A program made the position numbers and the translations under genes. A stretch of DNA of 64,000 bases from Verrucomicrobiota bacterium (GTDB lineage: Bacteria; Verrucomicrobiota; Verrucomicrobiia; Limisphaerales; J093), in NCBI GenBank assembly GCA_012517065.1, contig JAAYVR010000123.1, forward strand, positions 21,565-85,564. Direction: 5' to 3'. Positions 42,523 to 52,000 of this stretch are shown here, piece by piece. The notes beneath the pieces are model-generated. The model did no database searches and was not told where the DNA came from. It saw only the letters and a program-made list of their open reading frames with translations. The stretch's first letter is position 1. Each line of letters begins with the position of its first letter.

Positions 42523-45033
42523 ATGAGTCGTAACGTTTGGCGTTTCTGTTTGGTCATCACGGTCCTGCTTGTGGCATGGGCTCTCCAGTCCATTTATCCG
42601 CCCACGCCCCGTGATTTAATCGAGACTTTTCGCAAGCAAGCGGAGTACACAGATACCAACTTCAACGCGATTGTTGAGCGCGCGCTCGCATTGCAACAGG
42701 CAAACACAAATCAGCCTTTCCAAAACCTGCTCGCTGCGGTCGGCACCAACGATCTTTCCAAGTATTTTCCGTCATTGGTCGATGAAGATGCTGTGGACCA
42801 GAACAGGCATATTCTGAATGAAATCCAGCGGAAAGCGGCCGCGCGGATTAAACTCGGCCTTGATCTGCAGGGTGGCACTTCATTTCTTGTGTCGATGGAT
42901 ACGAACCGGCTGGCGAATGTGGCGGACAAAGCGCACGCGCTCGAACAGGCGGTTGAAGTGCTCCGCAAGCGCGTTGACCGGTTCGGCGTTGCTGAGCCGA
43001 TCCTCCAGCCGCAGGGTGAAAATCGAATTCTGATACAACTTCCCGGTCTGTCGGACGCTGACAAGGAAAGCGCCAAGAACACGATTAAGAAAGCGGCGTT
43101 CCTCGAGTTCCGCCTTGTGCATCCGGAAAGTGATGAGCTGGTTCGGCAGGGAATCATCGAGCCCGGGTACGAACTGCTGCGGGAAAAGCGCCGCAAGCGC
43201 GACCGAACGAGCGAACCCGACGCCCAGATTGAGAGGGTTTATTTGGTGAAAAAGGGGCCTGAAAAGGGGTTGACAGGCAAATACGTCGAGCGGTCTGGAG
43301 TGTTTGCTGACCCTGTGACCGGGATGCCAAAGATCAGCCTGCGGTTCAACAGCGAGGGCGCGTCATTGTTTGCCGATATTACACGAGAGAACGTGGGGCG
43401 ACTTCTGGCGATTGTACTGGACGGCGAATTGTACTCGGCCCCGCGGATCAACGAGCCGATTCTTGGGGGCTCGTGCGAAATCTCAGGCGACTTTGACATA
43501 CGTGAAGCATACGAGCTGGCGAATGTGCTGCAGAACCCTCTCGAGGCGCCTGTCCAGCTCGAAGAAGAGCGCAGCGTTGATCCGTCGCTGGGCCGGGACG
43601 CGATCCAAAGCGGCATCAAAGCCTCGATCATTGGGGCTGCGTCGGTCGTGGTGTTCATGCTGGTGTACTATATGTTTGCCGGGCTGGTCGCGAATGTCGC
43701 TTTGTTGCTGAACGTAATAATTTTGCTTGGGGTGATGTGTTCACTGGGCACTACGCTTACCGTTCCTGGCATTGCGGGTATTGTGCTTACGATAGGCATG
43801 GCTGTGGACGCGAACGTGCTTGTCTATGAGCGCATTCGCGAAGAGCTTGAGGCGGGCAAGTCAGTTCGAGGCGCGCTCGCATCCGGTTACGGCAAGGCTT
43901 TTGGAACGATTTTGGACTCGAACCTTACGACTTTGATTTCCTCGATTATCTTGATTTTCAAGGGGACAGGCCCGGTGAAAGGATTTGGTGTGACGCTGAC
44001 GATTGGTTTGATAGTCAACATGTTCACAGCCCTGGTGGTAACGAGGTTGGTTTTTGACTGGTTGCTGGCGCGCGGGTGGCTGAAGGGATTCCCGATGTTG
44101 CGATTGATTCACGGTACCAAATTCAACTTCATGAAATACGCCAAGATCGCGTTCGCTCTTTCGTGGTCGATCATTTTAATCGGCAACGCTTATGGGATTT
44201 ACCGGGGACGCGAGGTTTTGGGCGTGGATTTTGCGGGTGGCGACAGACAAGGAATCCGATTTACACAGAGGGTCGAGGTTGAGGAGATACGCCGCGCCAT
44301 AAGACAACTGGGGTTGAGCGAGGCGACTATCCAATACCAGAAGGATCCCGCAACGGGCCACGAAAGCCTTCAGATCACGACCGAGGCTGGCAGCGGCAAC
44401 AAGGTGTATGAAGGGTTGAGAGCACGGTTTCCTCAGGCCGGATTCGAGCGCATTTCGCTTGATCAGGTGGGCGCTTCGGTTGGCCGGGAGATACAGACTT
44501 CGGCAATTGTAGCATCGCTCTTGGCGATGTTTGGGATATTGGTGTACGTGGCGTTCCGCTACGAGTTTTCGTTTGCCGTCGGGGCTGTCATAGCGCTCGT
44601 GCATGACATTCTGATGACGTTGGGCTGGTTCTTCATTTCGGGTCGGCAAATGAGCGCGCCGATTGTGGCAGCGGTGCTAACCATAATCGGGTTCTCGATA
44701 AACGACACGATTGTTATCTTCGACCGCATCCGTGAGGACCTGAAGCTGGGCGTGCGAGGGTCGTTTACGGACATAATCAACAAGGCGCTCAATCAAACCC
44801 TGAGCCGAACGATTATCACTTCCGGCACGGTTTTTCTCGCGACAATGTCGTTGTATTTGTTCGGCGGCGGTGCTGTGAACGATTTTGCGTTCACGTTCCT
44901 AATCGGTATTCTGACGGGGACCTACTCGAGCATCTACATTGCGAGCGCATTGGTTCTCTTGTGGCACAAGGGTGAACGCCCGAAGATAGGCGCAGAAGTT
45001 GTTGAGGTCCAAGAGGCCGTTGTTCGGGCGTGA
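42523..45033 (+). CDS. secDF: Fused protein-export translocase SecDF
   Basis: This 836-residue protein fuses the SecD and SecF subunits, which use the proton gradient to pull preproteins out of SecYEG. The SecD half opens with one membrane helix, then IKLGLDLQGGTSFLVSMD in the first periplasmic domain, and ends with membrane helices around GIVLTIGMAVDANVLVYERIREEL. The SecF half starts near residue 535, has VLGVDFAGGDRQGIRFTQ, and ends with the helix pair around GFSINDTIVIFDRIREDLKLG. Fused SecDF is found in several phyla, including Verrucomicrobiota. Confidence 0.95.
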   Translation: MSRNVWRFCLVITVLLVAWALQSIYPPTPRDLIETFRKQAEYTDTNFNAIVERALALQQANTNQPFQNLLAAVGTNDLSKYFPSLVDEDAVDQNRHILNEIQRKAAARIKLGLDLQGGTSFLVSMDTNRLANVADKAHALEQAVEVLRKRVDRFGVAEPILQPQGENRILIQLPGLSDADKESAKNTIKKAAFLEFRLVHPESDELVRQGIIEPGYELLREKRRKRDRTSEPDAQIERVYLVKKGPEKGLTGKYVERSGVFADPVTGMPKISLRFNSEGASLFADITRENVGRLLAIVLDGELYSAPRINEPILGGSCEISGDFDIREAYELANVLQNPLEAPVQLEEERSVDPSLGRDAIQSGIKASIIGAASVVVFMLVYYMFAGLVANVALLLNVIILLGVMCSLGTTLTVPGIAGIVLTIGMAVDANVLVYERIREELEAGKSVRGALASGYGKAFGTILDSNLTTLISSIILIFKGTGPVKGFGVTLTIGLIVNMFTALVVTRLVFDWLLARGWLKGFPMLRLIHGTKFNFMKYAKIAFALSWSIILIGNAYGIYRGREVLGVDFAGGDRQGIRFTQRVEVEEIRRAIRQLGLSEATIQYQKDPATGHESLQITTEAGSGNKVYEGLRARFPQAGFERISLDQVGASVGREIQTSAIVASLLAMFGILVYVAFRYEFSFAVGAVIALVHDILMTLGWFFISGRQMSAPIVAAVLTIIGFSINDTIVIFDRIREDLKLGVRGSFTDIINKALNQTLSRTIITSGTVFLATMSLYLFGGGAVNDFAFTFLIGILTGTYSSIYIASALVLLWHKGERPKIGAEVVEVQEAVVRA

Positions 45034-45076
45034 AACTGCCTTTGCTCTGGCGCACGAACCTGAACGACCACGAGTC

Positions 45077-46033
45077 CTACCGCTGAAGTCGGCGGATTGA
45101 TGCGCGTTTGTAGAAAGCGAAGAATCCCAAGCACACACCGCTGGCGAATGCGATTTCTTGCGGTTCAGGGACAGGGACGAAACCGGAACTCCAACTGCCC
45201 GATCCTATCGTCCCGAGGAGCGACTGTCCGCCTGCGATGTCGTAGTTTAGCGCGCTATGGTCGTTCGCACTGATGATGCTCGCGAACTGGACCTTCCAAG
45301 TCTGTGAGTCCGGATCAAGCTTGCTCTGACCGACCGAATTATTCGCCACCGAGGAAAGAAAACTCTTCGACGCAGCGAAATCGATGAACATTGTCTGCTG
45401 GCCTCCGACCAAGCCCGCCTCGGTGATCGTTCTGATAAACCCATGCCCTTGGTACGAATAATTTCCTGGGTTCAACCCAATTCCGTCAAAGTCGCCCAGT
45501 GCTTTCTGTCCGCTTTTCCCGTCGTTGTCATCCATTCTTATGTCACCCCAAGTGGGATAAGAACCGCTCGGCAAAAACGTCAACTCCAAACCGTGCTGGG
45601 TGTAATCGCCTCCGTTTAGGTCGAAAGTAAATCCCCAATCAGGCAGATTATCTGCATCGTTGTTTATCAGCACGTGCACCACACCGTTCATGGCGGTCGT
45701 CTTTTGGGGAGTTGCGGAACCTGAGTAACCGACTCGGACTCGAAAGAAAACGAAGCTCGAGTCGGCCGCCCAGTAGCCACCGGGGTTCGAGGAATCGCCA
45801 ACAAAATCCAGCGCTGGTGTGCCGACATCGCCGCGGCCGTCATTCACCCCTACCAGAGGGTTCCATACTGTTGGCCAGCCGTTAAAAATGTGGGCTGGCT
45901 CTGCTATTTGGTCTGGATACCATTGAAAAACGACGCCAAGCGATGTTTCAATGGCACAGAAAAGGCTGGTGACAGCCAATAACCGCGCACCGCTGTACAA
46001 CGTTCTCAACCCAAGATGCCAGATCGATTTCAT
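45077..46033 (-). CDS. Exported PEP-CTERM protein
   Basis: This 318-residue protein has a signal peptide (LLAVTSLFCAIETSLGV), a beta-rich body with many Gly, Asn and Asp (for example NNDADNLPDWGFTFDLNGG) and a C-terminal sorting signal: VPVPEPQEIAFASG, then a hydrophobic stretch (VCLGFFAFY) and a basic tail (KRASIRRLQR). This is the tripartite PEP-CTERM signal processed by exosortases, and one is encoded 7 kb away at 36908. The function of the body is unknown. It converges on secDF with a 43-base gap. Confidence 0.9.
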   Translation of the reverse strand: MKSIWHLGLRTLYSGARLLAVTSLFCAIETSLGVVFQWYPDQIAEPAHIFNGWPTVWNPLVGVNDGRGDVGTPALDFVGDSSNPGGYWAADSSFVFFRVRVGYSGSATPQKTTAMNGVVHVLINNDADNLPDWGFTFDLNGGDYTQHGLELTFLPSGSYPTWGDIRMDDNDGKSGQKALGDFDGIGLNPGNYSYQGHGFIRTITEAGLVGGQQTMFIDFAASKSFLSSVANNSVGQSKLDPDSQTWKVQFASIISANDHSALNYDIAGGQSLLGTIGSGSWSSGFVPVPEPQEIAFASGVCLGFFAFYKRASIRRLQR

Positions 46034-46087
46034 AAGCCAACTCTAAGGTGTAGTTTCAGAGTGTCAATCTGGCGTTCGCCTCGAGTT

Positions 46088-47074
46088 TCACCATTTCTTA
46101 GCGGCTCTAAAGAACGCCTCGATGTTCTCGATGGGCGTGCGGGGCGGAATGTCGCATCCAGATGAGAGCACGAAATTACGGTGTCCGGCAGTCGCAGCGA
46201 GCAGCCGTTTCACTTCGGTTTCGACCTCGGCCGGTGTACGCCTGTAAAAGACATTCGTGGGGTCCAAATTCCCACTGATTATGATGTTCGGTGGAACTCG
46301 ATTTAGAGCAGCGCTGACGTCCATTGGCGCGCCGAAATGGAATGCTTTTGCGCCCGACCCCATGGCCGCTTCGAGGTGCACGAGTTTCACTGAACAACTG
46401 TGATAAACCAGCGTGAAGCTTGGGTCGTCCACACTATCGACGATTCGCCTGACCCAAACAGAAGAAAAGTCGCGCAATGCTCTCGGAGACAACAATCCTG
46501 CGGTCGGCTCCGCCATAATCACGCCATCGGCGCCTGCGGCCTTGAATGCGGCCGCATACGCAGCAAGGAATCCGGTGCTTTTCTCGAGCAAGACGTTCGT
46601 CAGGTCGGCGTTCTCGATCGTCAATTCGAGTGTTTCACTCACGCCATAAAGCCGTGCGGCAAGTGAGAACGGGCCGATCATCCCGCCAAGAATGACTGCG
46701 TCTTTCGCGGCCTGTCGCAATAGCCGGACAACTTCGAGATACACGCGTGTGCGGCTGGCGCCCGGTGCTGGCACTGCCAACTCGTGCACCTGTGAAGCAT
46801 CGGTAACAACTCGACCGGGGACGGTGGGCACTTCCCAATCCGATATGACCGGTTTGCCGCCGAACGCCTCGACCTCAGCGCTCAAATCCATTGCGGCCAA
46901 GAGCACCTGGGTTTTGAACCGCTCATGCAGCGCCAACTGAGCCGAGGCTTGCTTGATCGGGTTGGTCACAACATCGCGCACTGTGGCACCTATAAGCCGC
47001 GTTCCCGGGTACGTAAGAATTGGCATGGCCAGCGGCTTGTCGCGGCCTGATAGAATGTTGGTGAAACGACTCAT
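46088..47074 (-). CDS. Uroporphyrinogen decarboxylase (URO-D)-family methyltransferase-like protein
   Basis: This 328-residue protein has the URO-D TIM-barrel fold. Its zinc-site pattern is that of cobalamin-dependent methyltransferases such as MtaA and CmuA: a His-x-Cys (VYHSCSVKL) and a later Cys in FVLSSGCDIPPRTP. It lacks the haem-enzyme signature and so is unlikely to be HemE. Known relatives transfer methyl groups from corrinoid proteins to thiols or tetrahydrofolate. No corrinoid protein or activase gene is adjacent, so the substrate is open. It precedes the exported hydrolase genes on the other side of a 55-base gap. Confidence 0.82.
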   Translation of the reverse strand: MSRFTNILSGRDKPLAMPILTYPGTRLIGATVRDVVTNPIKQASAQLALHERFKTQVLLAAMDLSAEVEAFGGKPVISDWEVPTVPGRVVTDASQVHELAVPAPGASRTRVYLEVVRLLRQAAKDAVILGGMIGPFSLAARLYGVSETLELTIENADLTNVLLEKSTGFLAAYAAAFKAAGADGVIMAEPTAGLLSPRALRDFSSVWVRRIVDSVDDPSFTLVYHSCSVKLVHLEAAMGSGAKAFHFGAPMDVSAALNRVPPNIIISGNLDPTNVFYRRTPAEVETEVKRLLAATAGHRNFVLSSGCDIPPRTPIENIEAFFRAAKKW

Positions 47075-47129
47075 AGTTCAGTGAATGATCTGAAAAGACT
47101 GGCGAGCGGATTGAAAATGGTCCCCGTGT

Positions 47130-48860
47130 TCAGGTTTTGGGCTTCAAAACGAGCATGCCCCACAAATCCAGCTTCGGCAGAACAACACGTCCGTTATCGA
47201 TTTTCAACGGTTCTTCGCGGCCGCCAAAAGGCACCCACGAAACCGCGCATTGGGGCGAAACTCCAAGTCTGCCCAAGTCTATGGTTAGTCTTACCGAGCT
47301 CATTTCACGGACGCTGTCCGAAGCGGCGTCGTAATCGTAATTCAAAACATGGATCACAGCCTGTCCGGATCGAGCGCGTGGCAAGACGCGAACCGGCGCT
47401 GGCGATTCCGCGCGGACAGCGGGTTGCACTGCTGATGTGGCTTGATTCACATCGGCAACGAGAACTTTGTCTTTCGAATGCGCCTCAAGAACCTTCCTGT
47501 CTGTGTCGAGCAGGGCGGACCGATCCACCACGAGCAGCACTTTTTCACGTTGGATGTCTTCCGCTTTAAGGCGCAGGTCAACGATGTCGTCGCCAGCGAG
47601 CAAGATACGGAATGACAGATTCGCTGCTGCAAGCTTTGCGCAAAGGTCCTGCCATCGATTTGGAGCGCGCATGTAGGCGCGGTGGGGCAAAACAACCGCA
47701 AGATCTGACACTGTTTCGTATCCGTCAAAAAGGTCCGAGTGCTCGCGCACGAACTTGTAAAGCGGCGCGTAAAGCTCGGTCGGGCCGTTGTACCAGTGTG
47801 TGCCTTTTTCGGGCGTGTAACACCACTGTCGATGCGGCGCCATAAAGAGTTGGCCTGAAGCATACGCGAGGGCGATCCAGCCCCGGACAAGCCCGTGCGC
47901 ATTGTTTTCCTTCACAAATGCCCAATCACCGCCGCTCGCTGTTGCCGCATAAGGGCGGCCAACAGCCTCTGCAAGTCGGTACGCAAACACCGGCAGGTCC
48001 GAGAAACGTCTGGCCGAGGCGTGATGGTCTGTCTCGGCGCTGAACAGGTCGATTGCTTTGTAATCCGAGAGATGTCCGGTCCAGAGCAATCCTGCGTTTG
48101 CGCCCATGGGCACGCGTTGTCCCGCGACCTGGTTTGCCAGGGCGTGGAGTTCTTCCATGAAAGACGCAGCAGCGTGGTACTGGTAAACTGTCCATTCCGG
48201 CCAGAGCGGGTGTTGCTGTGGTTTGCGCTGCCCGGTTTTGTCGGCCTTGATCCATTGGCGCATTTGCTCCCGGAAATTGAAATCCCCGGGGCTTTCGACT
48301 CGAAGCTCTTCGAGGCGTTGGGGCGGCAGGGATTTCAAGTGTTCTTTGAAGCCTTCGACGCACCGATCACAAAAACAAATGCCGAGCCACAAGCCACCCG
48401 CCGTTCCCAGGTGATCGTCAATATGGAGGCCATGTGCACCGGCCTTGATGGTTTCCTCCACTCGTTCGCGCAGGTATTGTCTGAAGATTGGCTGTTGGCT
48501 GCAGCACCACCAGTAGGGTATGCCACGGTGCTGGTGATCGGTCAGCCAAGGCACTTTTACCGGCTGCCCGTCAATGTCCCGGCACAGCCCTTCGGTGTAA
48601 TTTGTGGGCAATCTTTCGTAGTAGCGGCTGAACTCGGTCACCATTCCCACGCTGCCGAAAAACTTCAGTCCCTTGGCAGCTTCGAGTGTTTCCGGCCGGG
48701 GCGTTCCTCCCCACGCAACAACTGTAGCTCCGTACTCTGAATAAGTCCGGGCATCGGCCTGATACATGAATACAACATCAGACTTTTCGAGTGCTGCGGC
48801 TGTTGAAGAGAGGGCGACTTGCAAGAAAAGCGCTGCGTAATAATAACCTGTGCGCTTCAT
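47130..48860 (-). CDS. Exported glycoside-hydrolase-like TIM-barrel protein
   Basis: This 576-residue protein has a signal peptide (YYYAALFLQVALSSTAAA) and a TIM-barrel-like body. GAHGLHIDDHLGTAGG marks the end of a strand with two Asp residues, and CFCDRCVEGFKEHL gives a cysteine cluster as in GH42-type beta-galactosidase relatives. A C-terminal domain with TIDLGRLGVSPQCAVSW is probably a beta-sandwich. I cannot assign a family with certainty. ATG 48860 is chosen because it starts the signal peptide. It lies next to a GH2 protein on the same strand, so both may act on one polysaccharide. Confidence 0.65.
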   Translation of the reverse strand: MKRTGYYYAALFLQVALSSTAAALEKSDVVFMYQADARTYSEYGATVVAWGGTPRPETLEAAKGLKFFGSVGMVTEFSRYYERLPTNYTEGLCRDIDGQPVKVPWLTDHQHRGIPYWWCCSQQPIFRQYLRERVEETIKAGAHGLHIDDHLGTAGGLWLGICFCDRCVEGFKEHLKSLPPQRLEELRVESPGDFNFREQMRQWIKADKTGQRKPQQHPLWPEWTVYQYHAAASFMEELHALANQVAGQRVPMGANAGLLWTGHLSDYKAIDLFSAETDHHASARRFSDLPVFAYRLAEAVGRPYAATASGGDWAFVKENNAHGLVRGWIALAYASGQLFMAPHRQWCYTPEKGTHWYNGPTELYAPLYKFVREHSDLFDGYETVSDLAVVLPHRAYMRAPNRWQDLCAKLAAANLSFRILLAGDDIVDLRLKAEDIQREKVLLVVDRSALLDTDRKVLEAHSKDKVLVADVNQATSAVQPAVRAESPAPVRVLPRARSGQAVIHVLNYDYDAASDSVREMSSVRLTIDLGRLGVSPQCAVSWVPFGGREEPLKIDNGRVVLPKLDLWGMLVLKPKT

Positions 48861-49053
48861 ACAGTTTTCAGATTCAATGGGCAAACGTGCAACCCGGCAC
48901 GTCAACGACCGACTCAAACTGCCCCGGGCTTTTTGCGCAACCCGACCAATTGCGAACACGCGCAGGCCCATTATGTCGTTGATTTGTTGTCTGTCGCAAG
49001 CTCGACGGCATGCTCTGCACGATTTGTCGGGCTCGGCGGAGCGCCCCTAACAA

Positions 49054-52000
49054 TCACCAGCGATAATACCGATAAGGATTATCGCCCATCGGAAAATCAG
49101 TGCGGTAATCGGGGTGATAATACTGGCGAATCAAGGAAAACTCGGGTTCGGGATTCGGAGGCGTTTCCGACCCGGGTCTGGGACCGGTTGCCTGAGGGCC
49201 GGATCGATCGCCGTTTGGTCCCACTGACCAGCCCAGTTTGCCCGAAAAAGCAGCTGGACTGAAAACGCGTCTGTCCACGGTGAAACTGGCGCCGAGGTTG
49301 GCCAGTAGTTGGGCGACGGCGCGTGTGGCGCGCCAACGCGTGTAGCGGAAATAAGTTTTCTCATCGGCACCGAAGCATTCCGGATCGATCTGGCAGAAGA
49401 TTGCAACGCCTTTGCCTGTGTTCTTTCGGCCAATCAAGCCATCGGCACCGATATCGGCGCCCCCGCTTAACACCCATGGGGGATTGTCCATGTAACAACG
49501 CCAGCGAAGGTCTGATGCGCTTAGGCCGGCGGCCTCGCGCCACATGGGCACTGAGAGCGATCCGGCAAAACGAGCGCCAGCCCGCTCGAAGGTTGTGCCG
49601 AGCCATCCGTTCTTCTGGGTGAACGGCAGAAAGAATGCTCGGCCGCCTCGCTCGAGGTAAGAGGTGAGGGCTGCGTCGTCGAGGGCCGAACCAGCCTGGC
49701 CACCGGCGTCGGGGCCGATTAGCAGAAGTGCGGCGTTCGGGTCCAAAGTTGTCGAGCGTTGGTAGTTCACCCCGATTTTGTCCAGCCATGGTGCACCGGA
49801 CGCGCCGCCGATGTACACAACCCGGTCCACACGGGGCGAAAGTGGAGCGTGTAGCGCATAATCGACAACACGTGCGGCGACGCGGCGTGCCGCTGGGTCT
49901 TCGGTGACGTGATCTTCCAAATCCAAGGTGCAAACGATCAGCCTGCCGCGGCCATAATCAAGTTCCATCAACGGAGTGTAAGCGAGGTCGAATTCGCACT
50001 CGAACAACGGCCGCCAGCCGCTGCGATGCGGTTTCTCGATGGCTGCGCTGCTGACGCCGCCGCGGTTGCCCCAGTGCCAACCAGCGTAAGGCTGGTCGCG
50101 CTCATTGCCTCTCAGGTAATCACCCGCATACTCCGGGTAAGCCTCGATCAGGGTGCTTGTGCCCGTCCAATCGCGGAGATCGTCGGCGTCCAACGCGACG
50201 TCGAGTGGCGAATTGAATGCGACGGAAGGGACCGGGAAGACACGCCTCGCCACTTTTGGGCACACACGCCATCCGAGCGCTCGGGTGATCCATTCAGGAT
50301 CATGGGCGCAAATCAGGGCGCGTCCCCCTGCTCGCACATATGGCTCCAACGTTGCCGCTGTCGCTGGATTATCCTCTAAGGCGTTTCGTCCGATCACAAC
50401 GAGGCGGGCGGTTCCGCCATTCCAGGGAACGAGCTGATAGCCCAACTGCGTCAGCATCCTGCTTGTCAAGCCTTTGGGATCAACGACAGCTATCTCGCCA
50501 GCACCGGCGATGTCATCGCCAAACACGCGAAACGCGAATGCATCGTGGTGGGTGGTCTTGCCCACCGTTGCGGTTAGGGTGATCTGGCCGTCTGCCTTGC
50601 CGCCGGTTTCAACATCAGCCGCGATGAACTGGAATGGAACAAACCGTATTTCGGAAATCGCAAGGCTGCCTTCAATTCGGCCACGGCCGATTTCCTTGTT
50701 GCCAGCCGTGGCGATCCAATCTGCCGTGAAGCTCTGCGGTTGCCTTGTATCGTTAATGAGCACGAGCTGTTTCTCGATCTTCTGGCCCGAGCTGAAGTGG
50801 TGGTCCTTGGCAGTGTACGCGCCTGGCGGTCCTGCGATCCAAGCCATGGTTGGGCCGTTGACTTCCTTGAGTGCGTCCTGCATCCACGACCACGTGCGCA
50901 GGCCGCCCGGCAGTCCCGCAGCCCGCCAAGAGCGCCACGTATTGACGCGGAAGAGTTGCTGAATCTTGTGATTGTTTGCGTACTCGTCGAGGCGGTTTTC
51001 CGAACTGCCGTAAAGCATTCCGCCGCGGAACAGGTCGTGAAGAAACTCCCGGTACTTCGGTTCCTCGGCTGTGTAGGCGTCGGCGCCAAAGTAAATGGCT
51101 GCGAATTCCGTCAGCAAAGGCTCGCTGGTGATATTGCTTTCGAAGCCGTGTCGGCCCCGCCGGAATGTACAATCCATGGGTGTGCCGAACTCGACCATGG
51201 AGATCGGCATCTCACCGTTTTCGGCCCATGCGCTCAGCCATTCCTCGCGTTCCTGAAGCGGGATGAGGTTGAGATAGCAATTCATCGTGTATATATCGCC
51301 CGTGTACGCTCCAGCGTGGCTGTAATACACTCTGGTAGGATCGAGTTTTCTGAGCCCATCGAACATGTCCTTGGCTGCGGCCATGAGCCGTTGCCAGCGC
51401 GCATCGTTCTGGCCCCAACCAGTGCGGCCAATGTGACGCGGGTCTGCATCCTCAGCGCTGTTGAAGAAATTGAATCCGGCGATCCACATGACCACCGACG
51501 GATGATTGCGGTAATGGCGCATCCAAACGGCGGCGCGCTCGAAGGCGCGCTGCCGGTTCCGGTCCCAGACCAACCGCCCTCCGGGAGCCATCATGTATTT
51601 GTTCGCGTTCAGAACATACTGCGCGACAAGGTATCCGGTTCGATCAGCCTCGGTCAGGTTCCTCCCCGAGTCGCCGGAATCGCCCCTGGCATCCACGTTT
51701 TCTGATCCCATCTCAGAAAAGATGTCGCCCACCTGCATGCGCGGTCCGTAGTAGAAGCAAGGCTGCCGCAAGTGGACGACCGTGCCGTTGAGGTAAAACT
51801 GTCTGCCCTCGATCCAGAATTCCCGGAAACCGAACTGCTGATTGTATTCGTCATCGATGCCCGGGCCTTTCGCCGCAAGCCGAAGAGTGTACAGATTCGG
51901 TTGGCCGACGTCCCACAAACGCGGGTTTGTCCATGGCCAGGTCACCGTCACGGTCTGCGTTTCATTTGCAACCACCGGCGCATCTGCGACGAAGCTCTTT

